Assembly: GCF_009602535.1 (NCBI RefSeq)
Contig: NZ_WIQI01000004.1
Coordinates: 1 to 64,000, forward strand
DNA length: 64,000 bases
From: Ornithinicoccus halotolerans
GTDB taxonomy: Bacteria; Actinomycetota; Actinomycetes; Actinomycetales; Dermatophilaceae
Direction of reading: 5' to 3'
This document shows, one piece after another, positions 37,702-47,406 of this stretch (position 1 is its first letter; the number at the start of each line of letters is the position of its first letter). The position numbers were made by a program, and so were the translations under genes. The notes beneath the pieces are model-generated. The model was given only the letters and a program-made list of their open reading frames with translations, did no database searches and was not told the origin of the DNA.

Positions 37702-38649
37702 CTACGGAACCTCGACCGGTCCGGCGGCGCCCGCCCGCTGTCGCACGGCCGGGCGGTCGGCCCGGTGCTCGTGCAGCGCGAGGGCCGTGACGCTGGCAAC
37801 CACGACGACTAGGCCGCCCCAGCGCAGCGGGGTGAACTCCGCCCCGAGGAACGCCACGCCCACCACGGCGGCCGTCACGGGGAACATCAGCTCGGCCAGC
37901 GTGGCGCGGGAGGCCGCGGTCCGTCGGAGCCCCACGTAGTAGAGGGCGAGAGCGGCCGCACCCGGGATCAGCGCCAGCAGCAGGACGAGCGGGATCAGCC
38001 GTAGCGGCAGTGCCAGCCCAGCGCCGGACAGTGCCACGATGGCCAGCGCGGCCGGCGCGCCGAAGGCGAACCGCAGCACCAGCGTGCTGCGCGGACCCAG
38101 TGCCGTGTCGACGTAGCGGCCCAGCACCGTGCCCGCCGCCCACAGCGCGGCGGCGCCCAGCGCCAGCAGTGCGGCCTGCAGGTCGGCGACGCCCACGTCG
38201 AACGGGCGCGGGAAGCTGAGGAACCAGGCACCCACCAGGGCGGGCACCGCGAACAGCGCGTACCGCGGACGGAGCCGCTCGCGCAGCACCGCCGCGGCCA
38301 GGGCGAGCGCCAGCAGCGGCTGCAACTTCTGCAGTACCTGCGGCGTGACGGGGTCACCCAGGGCGAAGGCGGCGGTGAACAGCGTGGTCGCCAGGGCCGA
38401 GGAGCCGGCGCCGATGACGACCGCGGCGGTGCGGACCGGGGCAGGGGCACCGCGCCACGCCCGCAGCGCCGGCACCAGCCAGGGCAGCGTCAGCAGCACC
38501 AGGGCGAGGTGCTCGTAGAGGACGATCGTGGCGGCGTCCAGGTGCGCGGCCAGCGGGTCGCGCATCAGCGCCGAGGTGCCCCACAGCGTGGCGGCCAGCG
38601 CCACCAGCCAGGTGAGGTCCCGGCGCCCAGTAGGCGCCGGAGGGGTCAC
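37702..38649 (-). CDS. EamA/DMT family permease (second)
   Basis: 315 residues, ten membrane helices, two EamA repeats; starts LTWLVALAATLWGTSALM after a short polar head, like YedA/RhaT-related DMT exporters. GTG 38649 overlaps the stop of the thioredoxin gene (GTGA). GC-rich and codon-typical, so it belongs to the core genome, unlike the permease at 36.2 kb. A strong hairpin follows. Confidence 0.9.
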   Translation of the reverse strand: MTPPAPTGRRDLTWLVALAATLWGTSALMRDPLAAHLDAATIVLYEHLALVLLTLPWLVPALRAWRGAPAPVRTAAVVIGAGSSALATTLFTAAFALGDPVTPQVLQKLQPLLALALAAAVLRERLRPRYALFAVPALVGAWFLSFPRPFDVGVADLQAALLALGAAALWAAGTVLGRYVDTALGPRSTLVLRFAFGAPAALAIVALSGAGLALPLRLIPLVLLLALIPGAAALALYYVGLRRTAASRATLAELMFPVTAAVVGVAFLGAEFTPLRWGGLVVVVASVTALALHEHRADRPAVRQRAGAAGPVEVP

Positions 38650-39032
38650 GCCTCCCGGCCGGCGGCGGCCTGGTCCTGCTGCTGGGCCAGCTGGGCGTGG
38701 ACGTCGTCCATGTCCAGGGCGCGGACCTGGCCGATCAGCTCCTCCAGCGCCTGCGCCGGCAGCGCGCCGGGCTGGGCGAAGACCAGGATGCCCTCACGGA
38801 AGGCCATGACGGTCGGGATCGAGGTGATCTGCGCGCCCGCGGCGAGCGCCTGCTGGGCCTCGGTGTCGACCTTGCCGAAGACGATGTCGTCGTGCTTCTC
38901 GGCCGCTTCCTGGTAGACCGGCGCGAACGACCGGCACGGGCCGCACCAGGAGGCCCACCAGTCCACCAGGACGATGTCGTTGCCGGTGATCGTCTGCTCG
39001 AACGTCTCGGCGGTCAGCTCGACTGTGCTCAT
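38646..39032 (-). CDS. trxA: thioredoxin
   Basis: 128-residue thioredoxin with the active site WCGPC (Cys30 and Cys33), the cis-Pro loop SIPTVMAF and a Gln/Ala-rich C-terminal extension of about 20 residues beyond the fold. Reduces protein disulfides. ATG 39032 lacks an obvious ribosome site. It overlaps the following permease gene; the reason for this pairing is not evident. Confidence 0.92.
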   Translation of the reverse strand: MSTVELTAETFEQTITGNDIVLVDWWASWCGPCRSFAPVYQEAAEKHDDIVFGKVDTEAQQALAAGAQITSIPTVMAFREGILVFAQPGALPAQALEELIGQVRALDMDDVHAQLAQQQDQAAAGREA

Positions 39033-39144
39033 GGCGGGGGCAACGACGCGTCGGCCCCGGTGATTCCCCCGCCGCCACAGCCTGCCCGGCCACCCCGGCG
39101 TGCTGGGGAGGGCGGGAGCGGGCCGATACGTCACAATGACCGGC

Positions 39145-40560
39145 ATGAACTCCGGTGTGCCGTCAGTCTCCAACTCGATCACCGTCCGACTGGAGCTGCC
39201 GGCCAGGGCTACGGCCGTCAGCGAGCTCACCAGCGCGGTGGAGAAGGCGGGCGGGATGGTCACCGCGGTCGACATCGCCGACTCCGGGACGCAGCGGCTG
39301 CGAGCGGACCTCACCATCGCCACCCACGGCTCGGACCACGCCGACGAGGTCGTGACGGCGATGCGGCAGGTGCACGGTGTGGAGATCGGCAAGGTCAGCG
39401 ACCGGACCTTCCTGGTGCACCTCGGCGGCAAGCTGAGCGTCGAGTCCAAGCTGCCGATCCGCAACCGCGACGACCTGTCCCTGGTCTACACCCCCGGCGT
39501 GGCCAAGATCTGCCAGGCGATCGCGGAGAACCCCGAGGACGCCCGCCGGCTGACCATCAAGCGCAACACCGTCGCGGTCGTCACCGACGGCAGCGCCGTG
39601 CTGGGGCTGGGCAACATCGGGCCGCTGGCGGCGATGCCGGTGATGGAGGGCAAGGCGGCGCTGTTCAAGCGGTTCGCCGACATCGACGCCTTCCCGATCT
39701 GCCTCGACCTCACCGACACCGATGAGATCGTGCGCACCGTCAAGGCGCTGGCGCCCGGCTTCGCCGGCATCAACCTGGAGGACATCTCTGCTCCGCGCTG
39801 CTTCGAGATCGAGCGTCGGCTGCGCCGGGAGCTGTCGATCCCGGTGTTCCACGACGACCAGCACGGGACCGCGATCGTCGCGCTGGCGGCGCTGCGCAAC
39901 GCGCTGCGCGTGGTCGACAAGACGCTCGACGGCGTCCGGATCGTCATGTCGGGGGCCGGTGCGGCGGGCACCGCGATCCTGCGGCTGCTGATGCGTGCCG
40001 GCGCCCGCGACATCGTGGTCGCCGACGTCAACGGCGTGCTGCACCCGCGCCGCCCCGACATCATGAGCGGCGAGGACGGCACGCTGGCCTGGATCTCCTC
40101 GCAGACCAACTCGCAGGGGCTGACCGGCACGCTGAAGGACGCGCTGGAAGGCGCCGACGTCTTCATCGGGGTGTCGGCCGGCAACATCCTCACCGGCGAG
40201 GACATCGCCCGGATGGCCGACGACGCGGTGGTCTTCGCGATGGCCAACCCGGTGCCGGAGGTCGACCCCGCGGCGGCCGCCCAGCACGCGACCGTCGTGG
40301 CCACCGGCCGCAGCGACTTCGCCAACCAGATCAACAACGTGCTCGTCTTCCCGGGCGTCTTCCGCGGGCTGCTGGACGCCCGCGCCCACCACGTCAGCGA
40401 CGACATGCTGCTGGCGGCGGCGGTGGCCCTCTCCGACGTCGTCACCGACGACGAGCGCAACCCCACCTACATCATCCCCAGCGTCTTCAACCCCCGGGCC
40501 ACCAAGGCGGTCGCCGAGGCCGTGCAGCAGGCGGCCGTGGAGGCAGCCGGCAGTGAGTGA
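39145..40560 (+). CDS. NAD(P)-dependent malic enzyme with N-terminal ACT domain
   Basis: Oxidative decarboxylation of malate to pyruvate. An ACT domain (about residues 10-85) is expected to bind a regulatory amino acid. The catalytic part has [12 protein letters not shown], the metal/substrate segment [11 protein letters not shown] and the Rossmann [10 protein letters not shown]. 471 residues. ATG 39145 is preferred over ATG 39136 because a -10-like CACAAT ends 7 nt before it. The gene is the first of a run that overlaps the VanZ-like gene by 8 bases. Confidence 0.94.
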   Translation: MNSGVPSVSNSITVRLELPARATAVSELTSAVEKAGGMVTAVDIADSGTQRLRADLTIATHGSDHADEVVTAMRQVHGVEIGKVSDRTFLVHLGGKLSVESKLPIRNRDDLSLVYTPGVAKICQAIAENPEDARRLTIKRNTVAVVTDGSAVLGLGNIGPLAAMPVMEGKAALFKRFADIDAFPICLDLTDTDEIVRTVKALAPGFAGINLEDISAPRCFEIERRLRRELSIPVFHDDQHGTAIVALAALRNALRVVDKTLDGVRIVMSGAGAAGTAILRLLMRAGARDIVVADVNGVLHPRRPDIMSGEDGTLAWISSQTNSQGLTGTLKDALEGADVFIGVSAGNILTGEDIARMADDAVVFAMANPVPEVDPAAAAQHATVVATGRSDFANQINNVLVFPGVFRGLLDARAHHVSDDMLLAAAVALSDVVTDDERNPTYIIPSVFNPRATKAVAEAVQQAAVEAAGSE

Positions 40561-40918
40561 GCCCTGGCGCACCACCGCCTGGACGTCCTGGTGGGTGATG
40601 CTGCTGGTCCAGCTCTACGGCCTCTACGGTCCGGTGGTGGAAGGACCCGGGGGGCCGCTCTCCCTGGACAAGCTCGGTCACGTGCTCATGTTCGGGGTAG
40701 CGGCCGCCGTCGCCGCCGCGCTGCGCAGCCGCGCCGCGCTGACGGTCGTGGTCCTGCACGCACTGGTCTCCGAGCCGCTGCAGGCAGTGCTGACGAGCAC
40801 GCGCCAGGCGGACGTGCTGGACCTGGCGGCCGACCTGGTCGGGATCGTCCTCGGCGTGGGCGTGGTGGGGTGGTGGCAGGTCCGGGCCGAGGACCGCTCC
40901 CAGGAGCCGGTCCGGTGA
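40553..40918 (+). CDS. VanZ-like membrane protein
   Basis: 121 residues, three to four helices with the VanZ-family DKLGHVLMFGVAA segment and the later QADVLDLAADLVGIVLG. VanZ-like proteins are widespread; apart from teicoplanin resistance their job is unclear. GTG 40553 overlaps the end of the malic enzyme gene by 8 bases, and its own stop overlaps the yqgE start. Confidence 0.8.
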   Translation: MSEPWRTTAWTSWWVMLLVQLYGLYGPVVEGPGGPLSLDKLGHVLMFGVAAAVAAALRSRAALTVVVLHALVSEPLQAVLTSTRQADVLDLAADLVGIVLGVGVVGWWQVRAEDRSQEPVR

Positions 40919-41520
40919 GCGGGCCCGAGCTGCCGGGCCCGGCCGCTACCCCCTCGGGCCCGGAGCGGGTCACCGGGCGGCTGCTGGTCGCGACCCCGCT
41001 GACGGGGGAGTTCTTCCGCCGCAGCGTCGTGCTGGTGCTGCACCACGACGAGGACGGCGCCCACGGCCTGGCGCTCAACAAGCCGATGGACGCCGAGGTG
41101 GCCGCCGTGCTGCCGGACTGGCAACCGCACGTGACCGCCCCGACCCAGCTGTTCCAGGGCGGGCCGGTGGGGATGGACACCGCCATGGGACTGGTCGGGG
41201 TCCCCGGTGACCACCGGGCGGATGAGGAGCCGATGGGGGTCTCTCTGCTGTTCGGTGGCCTCGGGCTGGTCGACCTGGACGTCCCGCCGCCGCTGGTGAT
41301 GCCGGAGCTGTCGGGACTGCGCATCTTCGTCGGCTACTCCGGCTGGGGGGCCGGGCAGCTGGACGCCGAGCTCGCCGAGGGCGCCTGGTACGTCGTGGAC
41401 CTGGAGCCGCGCGACCCGTTCCGGCCTGACCCGGACCAGATGTGGCAGCAGGTCCTGGCCCGGCAGCGCAGCACGCTGTCGCTGCTGGTCACCCACACCG
41501 ACCGCCCCGAGCTCAACTGA
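40915..41520 (+). CDS. yqgE: YqgE/AlgH family protein (DUF179)
   Basis: 201 residues. It shows the DUF179 hallmarks: TGRLLVATPLTGEFFRRSVVLVL, HGLALNKP, FQGGPV and FVGYSGWGAGQLDAEL. GTG 40915 overlaps the previous stop. Precise role unknown, although AlgH/YqgE proteins are broadly conserved in bacteria. Extra N-terminal residues (about 18, Pro/Gly-rich) precede the domain. Confidence 0.92.
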   Translation: MSGPELPGPAATPSGPERVTGRLLVATPLTGEFFRRSVVLVLHHDEDGAHGLALNKPMDAEVAAVLPDWQPHVTAPTQLFQGGPVGMDTAMGLVGVPGDHRADEEPMGVSLLFGGLGLVDLDVPPPLVMPELSGLRIFVGYSGWGAGQLDAELAEGAWYVVDLEPRDPFRPDPDQMWQQVLARQRSTLSLLVTHTDRPELN

Positions 41521-41537
41521 CCGGCGCGGTGCCGCCG

Positions 41538-41543
41538 TATGCT
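41538..41543 (+). promoter_or_regulatory. -10-like box before DUF3039 gene
   Basis: TATGCT, 6 nt, ATG 41550; no ribosome site. Confidence 0.5.
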
Positions 41544-41549
41544 TGGGGC

Positions 41550-41846
41550 ATGAGCGAGCCACTGGACGCCCCGGAGGCCCCCACCGGTCCGTCCACCCGC
41601 ACCAGCCTGCTGGAGCGGGAGGACACCAGCACCGAGCAGCAGCTGAGCGAGCCCGGCGACCATGAGCGCTTCGCGCACTACGTGCGCAAGGAGAAGATCA
41701 TGGAGAGCGCCGTCAGCGGCGAGCCGGTGACCGCGCTCTGCGGCAAGGTCTGGGTGCCCGGGCGGGACCCCGAGCGGTTCCCCGTCTGCCCGACCTGCAA
41801 GGAGATCTACGAGGGGCTGCGGGCGCCGCAGGACGGCGGAGAGTAG
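41550..41846 (+). CDS. DUF3039 family protein, 98 aa
   Basis: Actinobacterial DUF3039 protein. The C-terminal half has the conserved FAHYVRKEKI and ALCGKVWVPGRDPERFPVCP segments with three cysteines (C-x16-CPTC), a probable zinc site; the N-terminal 35 residues are acidic and likely disordered. It sits just before the helicase at 41.9 kb, a pairing that recurs in actinobacteria, so a shared nucleic-acid function is plausible but unproven. Confidence 0.85.
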   Translation: MSEPLDAPEAPTGPSTRTSLLEREDTSTEQQLSEPGDHERFAHYVRKEKIMESAVSGEPVTALCGKVWVPGRDPERFPVCPTCKEIYEGLRAPQDGGE

Positions 41847-41909
41847 CCGGCCGGCAGGTCGGCGCCGCGTCACCGGCGGGTCCGTCACCGGAGGGGCCCG
41901 CCGGTTCCT

Positions 41910-41915
41910 TATCCT
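41910..41915 (+). promoter_or_regulatory. -10-like box before helicase gene
   Basis: TATCCT, 8 nt, ATG 41924; leaderless type. Confidence 0.45.
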
Positions 41916-41923
41916 GATCGGCG

Positions 41924-43672
41924 ATGTCCACCTCCGCCGCCTCCCACCTGCCACCTGCCTATCCGGAACGAGCGGCCTGGGGGACCGCGGGCAAGCTGCG
42001 CGCCTGGCAGGCCGCGGCGCTGGAGCAGTACCGGACCGAGCGGCCGCGTGACTTCCTGGCCGTCGCCACGCCAGGTGCCGGCAAGACGACCTTCGCGCTG
42101 CGGGTGGCCACCGAGCTGCTCGACCGGGGGGAGGTCGAGCGCGTCACGGTCGTCGCGCCGACCGAGCACCTGAAGGTGCAGTGGGCGGAAGCCGCCGCCA
42201 AGGTCGGGATCCGCATCGACCCCCACTTCGCCAACGCCCAGGGCCGGCACGGCGGCGACTTCCAGGGCGTGGTGCTGACCTACGCCGGCGTGGCCAGCAA
42301 GCCGCTGCTGCACCGCGCCCGCACCGAGGCGGCCCGCACGCTCGTCATCCTCGACGAGATCCACCACGGCGGGGACGCGCTGAGCTGGGGGGAGGCGGTC
42401 CGGGAGGCCTTCGAGCCGGCCACGCGCCGGCTCGCGCTCACCGGCACCCCGTTCCGGTCCGACACCGCCGCGATCCCGTTCGTCCGCTACGAGATGGACG
42501 AGGAGGGCGTGCTGCGCTCGCAGGCCGACTACACCTACGGCTACGCCGAGGCGCTGCGCGACGGCGTGGTGCGCCCGGTGCTGTTCCTCGCCTACGGGGG
42601 CAACATGCGCTGGCGCACCCGAGCGGGTGACGAGATCGAGGCACGGCTGGGGGAGCCGGTGACCAAGGACGTGACCGCCCAGGCGTGGCGCACCGCCCTG
42701 GACCCTGCGGGGGAGTGGGTCCCCTCCGTCCTGAGCGCCGCGGACCGGCGGCTGACGGAGGTGCGTCACCACGTGCCCGACGCCGGAGGTCTGGTGATCG
42801 CCACTGACCAGGCCACGGCTCGCGCCTACGGTCGGCAGCTGCAGGCCCTCACCGGTGAGAAGCCCACCGTGGTGCTCTCCGACGACGCCGGCGCCTCCCG
42901 CCGGATCGAGGACTTCGCGCACGGCAGCTCACGGTGGATGGTCGCGGTCCGGATGGTCTCCGAGGGCGTCGACGTGCCACGGCTGTGTGTCGGCGTCTAC
43001 GCCACCTCGACCTCGACGCCGCTGTTCTTCGCCCAGGCGGTCGGCCGCTTCGTGCGGGCCCGCCGCAGGGGCGAGACCGCCTCGGTGTTCCTGCCGAGCG
43101 TCCCCCTGATCCTCCAGCACGCGGGCTCCCTGGAGCTCGAGCGCGACCACGCGCTGGACAGGGGGCGCGGCGGGGAGGAGGACGGGCTCTGGAACCCCGA
43201 GCAGGCAGAGCTGGAGCACGCCCAGCGCACCGAGTCGACCCCAGACGACCAGGGCAGCTTCGAGGCGCTGCAGTCCGACGCGCAGTTCGACCACGTCCTC
43301 TTCGACGCCGAGCAGTACGGGCTCGGGGCGGTGCCGGGGAGCGGCGAGGAGCAGGACTATCTCGGGCTCCCGGGACTGCTGGAGCCGGAGCAGGTCAGCC
43401 ACCTGCTGCGGGAGCGACAGCGCAAGCAGCAGCGCGGCGACGGCGGCCGGGCCGCGGCCCAGCAGGTGTCGGCTCACCGGGCGCTGGCCGAGCGCCGCAA
43501 GGAGCTCAACCGGCTGGTCGCTGCGTACGCCCGGAAAAGCGGCCAGCCGCATGCGATCGTGCACGCCGAGCTGCGGCGGACGTGCGGCGGTCCCGAGCTG
43601 GCCACCGCCACGACCGAGCAGGTCACCGACCGCATCGAGACGATCCGGCGCTGGTTCGTGGGACGTCGGTGA
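41924..43672 (+). CDS. DEAD/DEAH-box superfamily 2 helicase
   Basis: 582 residues. Motif I ATPGAGKT (48-55), motif II DEIHH, motif III LTGTP and motif VI QAVGRFVRAR are present, giving a two-RecA-domain SF2 helicase of the RadD/UvrB-like (ResIII) class. After the core (about residue 400) comes a C-terminal region rich in Glu, Gln and Arg with a helical end containing LNRLVAAYARKSGQ, which is found in the actinobacterial family. It follows DUF3039. Role in DNA repair or RNA metabolism is inferred from the class only. Confidence 0.92.
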   Translation: MSTSAASHLPPAYPERAAWGTAGKLRAWQAAALEQYRTERPRDFLAVATPGAGKTTFALRVATELLDRGEVERVTVVAPTEHLKVQWAEAAAKVGIRIDPHFANAQGRHGGDFQGVVLTYAGVASKPLLHRARTEAARTLVILDEIHHGGDALSWGEAVREAFEPATRRLALTGTPFRSDTAAIPFVRYEMDEEGVLRSQADYTYGYAEALRDGVVRPVLFLAYGGNMRWRTRAGDEIEARLGEPVTKDVTAQAWRTALDPAGEWVPSVLSAADRRLTEVRHHVPDAGGLVIATDQATARAYGRQLQALTGEKPTVVLSDDAGASRRIEDFAHGSSRWMVAVRMVSEGVDVPRLCVGVYATSTSTPLFFAQAVGRFVRARRRGETASVFLPSVPLILQHAGSLELERDHALDRGRGGEEDGLWNPEQAELEHAQRTESTPDDQGSFEALQSDAQFDHVLFDAEQYGLGAVPGSGEEQDYLGLPGLLEPEQVSHLLRERQRKQQRGDGGRAAAQQVSAHRALAERRKELNRLVAAYARKSGQPHAIVHAELRRTCGGPELATATTEQVTDRIETIRRWFVGRR

Positions 43673-43705
43673 CCTAACCTGCTGCCGCACGGGCACCGGC
43701 GTTGC

Positions 43706-43711
43706 TACCGT
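43706..43711 (+). promoter_or_regulatory. -10-like box before IclR gene
   Basis: TACCGT, 7 nt, GTG 43719; leaderless type. Confidence 0.45.
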
Positions 43712-43718
43712 GCCGATC

Positions 43719-44438
43719 GTGAGCGACACCACACGCCCCAGTGGGGCGGACCCGCAGCGCGACCATGGACGAGCTGCCGTCGAGACCGCGCAGACCCTTG
43801 ACCGTGGGCTGCAGGTCCTGCAGCTGCTCGGCGCGCCCGGCGGCCACGGCGGACTGACGATGAGCGAGCTGGCCGACGACCTCGGCGTGGGCCGCGCGGT
43901 CGTCTACCGGCTGGTGGCCACCTTGGTCGGCCGCGAGTTCGCGGTGCGGGGTCCGGACGGCCGGGTCCGGCTGGGCCCGGCGATGGCACGCCTGGTCGCG
44001 AGCGTGCGCCCGGTGGTCGTCGAGGCCGCCCGACCGGTGCTGCGCCGCCTGGCCGAGGAGCACGGCGCCACCGCTCACTTCACCGTTGTCGACGGGCCCG
44101 ACGGCACCGATGCCCTGGCGGTGCTGGTGGTCGAGCCCACCTGGACCGACTTCCACGTCGGCTACCGGGTCGGCAGCAGGCACCCACTGACGCAGGGCGC
44201 GGCGGGACGCGCGCTGCTGGCCGGCAGGGAGGACAACTACGGCGTCATCGCCACCCACGGCGAGCTGCAACAGGGCGCCCACGGGCTCGCCGCCGCCGTG
44301 CCCGGCCTGTCCGGGGTCGAGGCCTCGGTCGGGCTGGTGGGCATGTCACCGTTCGACGAGGACCTGGTCGGCGCCGCGGTGGTAGCGGCCGCTGAGGAGA
44401 TCTCCGCGATGCTGCGCGGGCAGCCCGACAGCCGGTAG
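43719..44438 (+). CDS. IclR family transcriptional regulator
   Basis: 239 residues. The winged helix is about residues 25-85 (LDRGLQVLQLLGAPGG, MSELADDLGVGRAVVYRLVATL) and the IclR effector domain about 95-235 (VVEAARPVLRRLAEEHGATAHFTVVDG). IclR proteins usually control aromatic or carboxylate catabolism; the gene lies next to Lrp and 4-hydroxyphenylpyruvate dioxygenase, so tyrosine catabolism is a possible target. Leaderless GTG start. Confidence 0.9.
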   Translation: MSDTTRPSGADPQRDHGRAAVETAQTLDRGLQVLQLLGAPGGHGGLTMSELADDLGVGRAVVYRLVATLVGREFAVRGPDGRVRLGPAMARLVASVRPVVVEAARPVLRRLAEEHGATAHFTVVDGPDGTDALAVLVVEPTWTDFHVGYRVGSRHPLTQGAAGRALLAGREDNYGVIATHGELQQGAHGLAAAVPGLSGVEASVGLVGMSPFDEDLVGAAVVAAAEEISAMLRGQPDSR

Positions 44439-44458
44439 CAGCTCCGGGCGCCGCTCGG

Positions 44459-44929
44459 TCACTCGCGCTGCACGAGCGGCATCAGCCGGGAGGGGATCCG
44501 CCGGGAGAGGGCGATCACCGTCGAGGAGCGCTCGACGAGCTGGTGCCCCACGACCTCGTCGATGACTCGCTGGAGGTCGGCGTTGTCGCGGGCCACCACC
44601 CGCAGCATCAGGTCCCCGTCGCCGGTGATGGTGTGGGCCTCGAGCACCTCGGGGATCGCCTCGAGGTGCCGGAGCACCGGCTCGGGTCCCATCCCTTGGC
44701 TGATCTGCAGGGTGCAGAACGCGGTGACGGGGTAGCCCATCGCCGCGGGGTCCAGCTGCGGCGCGAAGCTGGTGATAACCTCGCGCGTCTCCAGCCGGTC
44801 CAGCCGGCTCTGCACGGTGCCGCGGGCGACCCCGAGCCGGCGGGAGGCGCCCAGCACGCCGATCTGCGGCTCGGCGTCGAGCAACGTCAGCAGGCGGCGC
44901 TCCAGGTGGTCCAGGTCGGCGGCTGTCAT
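44459..44929 (-). CDS. Lrp/AsnC family regulator
   Basis: 156 residues: an N-terminal helix-turn-helix (LDHLERRLLTLLDAEPQIGV, RRLGVARGTVQSRLDRLE) and a C-terminal RAM/AsnC ligand domain with HTITGDGDLMLRVVARDNADL. Such proteins sense amino acids. It is divergent from the dioxygenase of tyrosine catabolism, and the 110-base gap holds an inverted repeat, so it likely controls that gene in response to tyrosine or phenylalanine, as Lrp-type regulators do for hppD in other actinobacteria. Confidence 0.92.
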   Translation of the reverse strand: MTAADLDHLERRLLTLLDAEPQIGVLGASRRLGVARGTVQSRLDRLETREVITSFAPQLDPAAMGYPVTAFCTLQISQGMGPEPVLRHLEAIPEVLEAHTITGDGDLMLRVVARDNADLQRVIDEVVGHQLVERSSTVIALSRRIPSRLMPLVQRE

Positions 44930-44931
44930 AG

Positions 44932-46248
<1,317 letters not shown>

Positions 46249-46262
46249 GAACGAGGGAGTGA

Positions 46263-46300
46263 GCGAACCCCCGGATGCCCGCTGGCGTCCGGGGGTTCGC
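46263..46300. terminator. bidirectional hairpin terminator
   Basis: 17-bp stem with one G-U pair (GCGAACCCCCGGATGCC on the left arm) and a 4-nt loop, 15 nt after the dioxygenase stop and just before the end of the convergent MarR gene. Confidence 0.75.
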
Positions 46301-46308
46301 CGTTGTGC

Positions 46309-46770
46309 TCAACGCCGGCTGGTCGCTGCCGGCTGCCGGGGCGTCGCCCCCGGTGCCGTGGCCTCGCCGGTCAGCTTGCGTAGCAGCTCCTCCAGCCGGT
46401 CCTGCTCGGCGGTGGTGAGCCGGTCGATGGGGAAGGTGCTGTCGCGGACCTGCTGCTCGAGCTGCGCGCGACGGCGCTCGCCCGCGGCCGTCAGCGTCAG
46501 CAGCTTCACTCGGCGGTCCTCGCCTGGGACCCGCTGCACCAGGCCGAGCGCGTGCAGCTGGTCCGCGATCCCGGTGATGTTGGAGGCGTCACAGGCCATC
46601 TGGTCGGCGAGGCTGCGCATCGGCATCGGCTCGACCAGCGCGAAGAGCGCACGAGCCTGCGTCGGGGTGAACCCCTGCTCCGACACCGCCTCGGCGAACG
46701 CCGCCCGGGAGGCGTCGGCTGCGGCGATCAGCAACCCTCCCAGGACCTTGCTGCGCTCGCGGTCGCTCAT
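46309..46770 (-). CDS. MarR family regulator
   Basis: 153 residues with the MarR winged helix (MRSLADQMACDASNITGIADQL, about residues 51-72, and PGEDRRVKLLTLTAAG for the wing). ATG 46770. Divergent from the 25-codon ORF and the PPOX-fold gene; the intergenic region carries TTGACTTAGTCAA and a second inverted pair, probable binding sites for this protein. Confidence 0.9.
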   Translation of the reverse strand: MSDRERSKVLGGLLIAAADASRAAFAEAVSEQGFTPTQARALFALVEPMPMRSLADQMACDASNITGIADQLHALGLVQRVPGEDRRVKLLTLTAAGERRRAQLEQQVRDSTFPIDRLTTAEQDRLEELLRKLTGEATAPGATPRQPAATSRR

Positions 46771-46798
46771 GCCCTCACAGTACCTGACGAGTCGATGG

Positions 46799-46842
46799 TT
46801 GACTTAGTCAAGTAACGGCCTCATGCTGGGGATACTTGACTA
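46799..46842. promoter_or_regulatory. probable MarR operator pair
   Basis: TTGACT-T-AGTCAA at 46799-46811 is a dyad. TAGTCAAGTA (46805-46814) and TACTTGACTA (46833-46842) form a perfect 10-bp inverted repeat, centre to centre 28 bp, in the divergent promoter region between MarR and the small ORF. Confidence 0.65.
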
Positions 46843-46866
46843 GCTCGACTATTGAGGAGGCTCAGC

Positions 46867-46944
46867 ATGTCTGCGGCAACTGTGACCACACTGTTGCCCG
46901 CCGCGTTGTGGTGGGCGGGAGTCCGTCGGGCGGTGGCGTCCTGA
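46867..46944 (+). CDS. 25-aa small ORF translationally coupled to PPOX gene
   Basis: ATG 46867 has the strong ribosome site GAGGAGG 6 nt upstream and encodes MSAATVTTLLPAALWWAGVR and five more residues. Its TGA overlaps the ATG of the next gene (TGATG). The strong ribosome site belongs to this ORF, not to the PPOX gene, which supports real translation. It may be a leader peptide or a small membrane-associated protein; no family known. Confidence 0.5.
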   Translation: MSAATVTTLLPAALWWAGVRRAVAS

Positions 46945-47315
46945 TGGGGCACCGTGGCCTGAACGAGATGGAGCGCCGGTTCGCTGCGGCGCCCCCACCG
47001 CGCGCCCTGGCCCGGATCGCCACGGTGACCGACGACGGTCAGCCGCACGTGGTGCCGGTCGGCTGGTCGTGGGATGACGAGAGGCAGCTGTTCGTGCTCG
47101 GGGGGCGGGACGTCCCGCACACGGTCCGCGCCCGCCATGTCCGTCGCCGGGGACAGGCCGCCATCGTCATCGACGGCTTGGCTGACGGCCCTGGGTGGTC
47201 CCCGTGGGGCCTGGTCGTCAACGGGCGCGCCCGGGTGGACGACGGAGAGGGGGCCATCCTGCTGCACCCGGACCGAGTGCGTTCCTGGAATCTGGAGAGC
47301 GTCACCGAGTCCTGA
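46944..47315 (+). CDS. pyridoxamine 5'-phosphate oxidase-fold protein
   Basis: 123 residues with the split-barrel flavin/F420-binding pattern of the PPOX superfamily: ARIATVTDDGQPHVVPVGWSW, then TVRARHVRRRGQAAIVIDG. ATG 46944 overlaps the stop of the small ORF. Often such proteins are F420-dependent reductases or flavin-binding proteins of unknown substrate. It is under the divergent MarR regulator, suggesting a stress or detoxification role (inference). Confidence 0.8.
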   Translation: MGHRGLNEMERRFAAAPPPRALARIATVTDDGQPHVVPVGWSWDDERQLFVLGGRDVPHTVRARHVRRRGQAAIVIDGLADGPGWSPWGLVVNGRARVDDGEGAILLHPDRVRSWNLESVTES

Positions 47316-47406
47316 CCACCGGGGCGGTGTCCGGTCGACGGCCGCACCCGCAGGAGGGGATGCCAGCCGCCGACCGGTCCGGCAGGCCTGGCCCCGCATG
47401 GTCTGG

